Shown one piece after another: positions 5,610-6,544 of a stretch of DNA of 6,544 nt. Origin of the DNA: Syntrophomonadaceae bacterium (GTDB taxonomy: Bacteria; Bacillota; Syntrophomonadia; Syntrophomonadales; Syntrophomonadaceae); contig JAAYJY010000123.1 of the NCBI GenBank assembly GCA_012522705.1, positions 1 through 6,544 of the forward strand, given 5' to 3'. The notes under the pieces are model-generated. The model worked only from the letters and a program-made list of their open reading frames with translations. It searched no databases and was not told the origin of the DNA. Within the stretch, counting starts at the first letter, position 1. Each line of letters starts with the position of its first letter. The position numbers and the translations under genes are program-made.

Positions 5610-5685
5610 TGGTGGAGACGAGGGGACTCGAACCCCTGACCCCCTCGTTGCGAACGAGGTGCTCTCCCAGCTGAGCCACGCCCCC
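5610..5685 (-). tRNA. tRNA-Ala with anticodon CGC
   Basis: A complete 76-base cloverleaf is visible. The acceptor stem GGGGGCG pairs with CGTCTCC, including the G3:U70 pair that is the alanine identity signal. The D stem is GCTC/GAGC. The anticodon stem CCTCG/CGAGG holds loop TTCGCAA with anticodon CGC (5650-5652), which reads GCG. The T arm is AGGGG-TTCGAGT-CCCCT, the discriminator is A, and CCA is encoded (5610-5612). Promoter and terminator are both close, so it is a single-gene unit. I see no duplicated tRNA end in the window, hence no sign of an element integrated at this tRNA. Confidence 0.97.
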
Positions 5686-5697
5686 ACAGCAAAAATG

Positions 5698-5726
5698 ATT
5701 ATATCATATTTTCAGTCTATTGGCAT
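5698..5726 (-). promoter_or_regulatory. Promoter of the tRNA-Ala gene
   Basis: A perfect TATAAT (5703-5698) has ATGCCA (5726-5721, four of six matches to TTGACA) at the ideal 17-base spacing. Transcription would begin near 5691, a few bases before the mature tRNA end at 5685. It lies in the 60-base gap after the rubrerythrin-like gene. Confidence 0.75.
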
Positions 5727-5745
5727 TGCTTTTTCCCGCCCGGGC

Positions 5746-6237
5746 TTAAGATGGGGAATAGGATTGGTGATCCCACCACGCTTCGGTCAGGAAGTCATAG
5801 GTATTCTCCATGGTGTCCAGGTGGGTAACCTCCCATTCAGCCAGGCTGGTATAGAGTTCCTTGGCTTGGGGTATTTTGGTCTGTTCAGCCGCCTGGCGGT
5901 AATAGTCGATGGAAGCCTTTTCCATCATGATGGCGATATGAAACACTGATATCTCCATGGCGTTCTCAGTTTCCATCCCATGGGTGGCGGTGAATATCTT
6001 CGGAGAAGGAATCCCTTTGAGGTCAAGTTTTTCCAGCTTGATTTCACCCCCGGCGGTCAACTGGGTCATCATCTCCCGCAACATCTCCTGGTGTCTTCTC
6101 TCATCCTCGGCCAGGTGCAGAAATGCCTGACTGGCATCCTGGTCCCGGGTATCCTGGGCGGCCCGTTTGTAAAACTTCTCTCCCTCGATCTCGTTGAGAA
6201 TGGCGGTCTTGAGTATCTTGATTTCATTATTATCCAT
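5746..6237 (-). CDS. Rubrerythrin-like diiron protein without a rubredoxin domain
   Basis: The 163-residue product is a four-helix ferritin-like protein. Likely metal ligands are Glu16/Glu20 in NEIEGEKFY, Glu46 and His49 in EDERRH, Glu106 in MMEKASIDYY, and Glu136 and His139 in EWEVTH; this gives two ExxH-type motifs, each with a partner Glu. Rubrerythrins reduce peroxide in anaerobes, but this one lacks the C-terminal Cys-rich rubredoxin domain, so electrons must come from a separate donor or its role may differ (iron handling, sensing). The ATG at 6237 has GGGAG (6252-6248) ten bases upstream; the ATG at 6246 is too close to that site. It ends with TAA, followed 20 bases later by the tRNA promoter. 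No other redox gene is visible beside it. Confidence 0.9.
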   Translation of the reverse strand: MDNNEIKILKTAILNEIEGEKFYKRAAQDTRDQDASQAFLHLAEDERRHQEMLREMMTQLTAGGEIKLEKLDLKGIPSPKIFTATHGMETENAMEISVFHIAIMMEKASIDYYRQAAEQTKIPQAKELYTSLAEWEVTHLDTMENTYDFLTEAWWDHQSYSPS

Positions 6238-6272
6238 GTAAAACATACTCCCTTCTGTTATCTTCTGACCAT

Positions 6273-6281
6273 ATTGTACCA
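6273..6281 (-). promoter_or_regulatory. Possible extended -10 promoter for the rubrerythrin-like gene
   Basis: TGGTACAAT on the minus strand is an extended -10 (TGn plus TACAAT, five of six). It would place the transcript start near 6266, about 30 bases before the ATG, with the ribosome binding site between. No convincing -35 is present, which extended -10 promoters can tolerate. A PerR- or Fur-type operator was looked for by eye and not seen. Confidence 0.4.
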
Positions 6282-6353
6282 AACCTAGAGGGCTGACATA
6301 CACCTTTCCCCGTGGCTTTTGCTGAACAGTGGCCAGGTCAGAGTCAGATCGTA

Positions 6354-6544
6354 TCAATCCAAAGGCTGATTAAGGGTCTGGTTGGTGGCGGCCAGCACCT
6401 TTTCCAGTTCAGGGATGGCTTCAGGCCCGAAAACCGGCTCGGTGCCAGCCTTGATGGCCGCCAGGGTTTCCTCAATGGGAACTACCCGGAAGGTTCTTTG
6501 CTGGCCTACATAATAGGGGTGGATGTAGGTGGGTACGTAATTTA
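6354..6544 (-). CDS. C-terminal 63 residues of an unrecognised protein, cut by the window edge
   Basis: The minus-strand frame enters from the right edge as NYVPTYIHPYYVGQQRTF and continues with VVPIEETLAAIKAG, then GPEAIPELEKVLAATNQTL, ending QPLD and TGA (6356-6354). The composition, long helical tail and codon pattern look like a real gene, and it is on the same strand as the rubrerythrin-like gene 116 bases downstream. I do not recognise the family. The HPYYVGQ stretch could be the end of a metallo-beta-lactamase-type or other enzyme fold, but this is only a guess and the catalytic part is missing. Confidence 0.6.
   Translation of the reverse strand, partial: NYVPTYIHPYYVGQQRTFRVVPIEETLAAIKAGTEPVFGPEAIPELEKVLAATNQTLNQPLD

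Noticed and set aside
5610..5685. tRNA-Ala as an integration (att) site
   Set aside because: No second copy of the tRNA 3' end and no integrase are present in the window.
1..6544. CRISPR array, toxin-antitoxin or phage-defence system
   Set aside because: No regularly spaced repeats of 24-40 bases, no nuclease, helicase or toxin-like gene is visible.

Overview
The window looks like chromosome from an anaerobic, Gram-positive, Clostridia-type bacterium. The evidence is indirect: strong AGGAGG-type ribosome binding sites, an OpuC-type osmolyte ABC transporter with split permeases, a rubrerythrin-like protein, a tRNA with an encoded CCA end, and moderate GC content. No gene here fixes a genus.

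Left end (1-951, plus strand). Two broken genes lie in tandem. The first is the 3' end of a fibronectin type III-like surface protein with an in-frame TAG. The second is a small exported or lipoprotein-like protein of the molybdopterin-binding oxidoreductase fold, with a good ribosome binding site but an in-frame TAA about two thirds of the way along. A strong hairpin separates them.

Positions 1015-1444. Two inverted copies of a short palindromic repeat (GTGTCAA...CG.CCC...TGACA type) bracket a small cysteine-containing hypothetical gene on the minus strand. The right-hand copy contains a perfect TTGACA on the minus strand, placed to act as the -35 box for that gene.

Positions 1457-5055, all minus strand. 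This is a complete osmoprotectant (glycine betaine/choline/carnitine-type) ABC importer. In transcription order: the substrate-binding lipoprotein (opuCC-like), an intrinsic terminator, then an overlapping cluster of ATPase with CBS domains (opuCA-like), permease (opuCB-like) and permease (opuCD-like). The binding protein is thus a separate or attenuated transcription unit upstream of the membrane complex. Its frame continues for 27 codons past the stop and ends 12 bases before the terminator, which suggests a recent C-terminal truncation.

Positions 5056-5500. A 445-base stretch with no convincing gene lies upstream of the binding protein. It is rich in dyad symmetries and has three phased CTCTGC copies. 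I could not assign it to a known riboswitch or RNA family.

Right end (5501-6544, minus strand). A tRNA-Ala(CGC) has its own promoter and terminator. Upstream of it are a rubrerythrin-like diiron protein without a rubredoxin domain and the C-terminal end of an unrecognised protein cut by the window edge.

No complete new defence or mobile system is visible. The most unusual elements are the repeat-bracketed small gene, the dyad-rich leader and the three interrupted reading frames.
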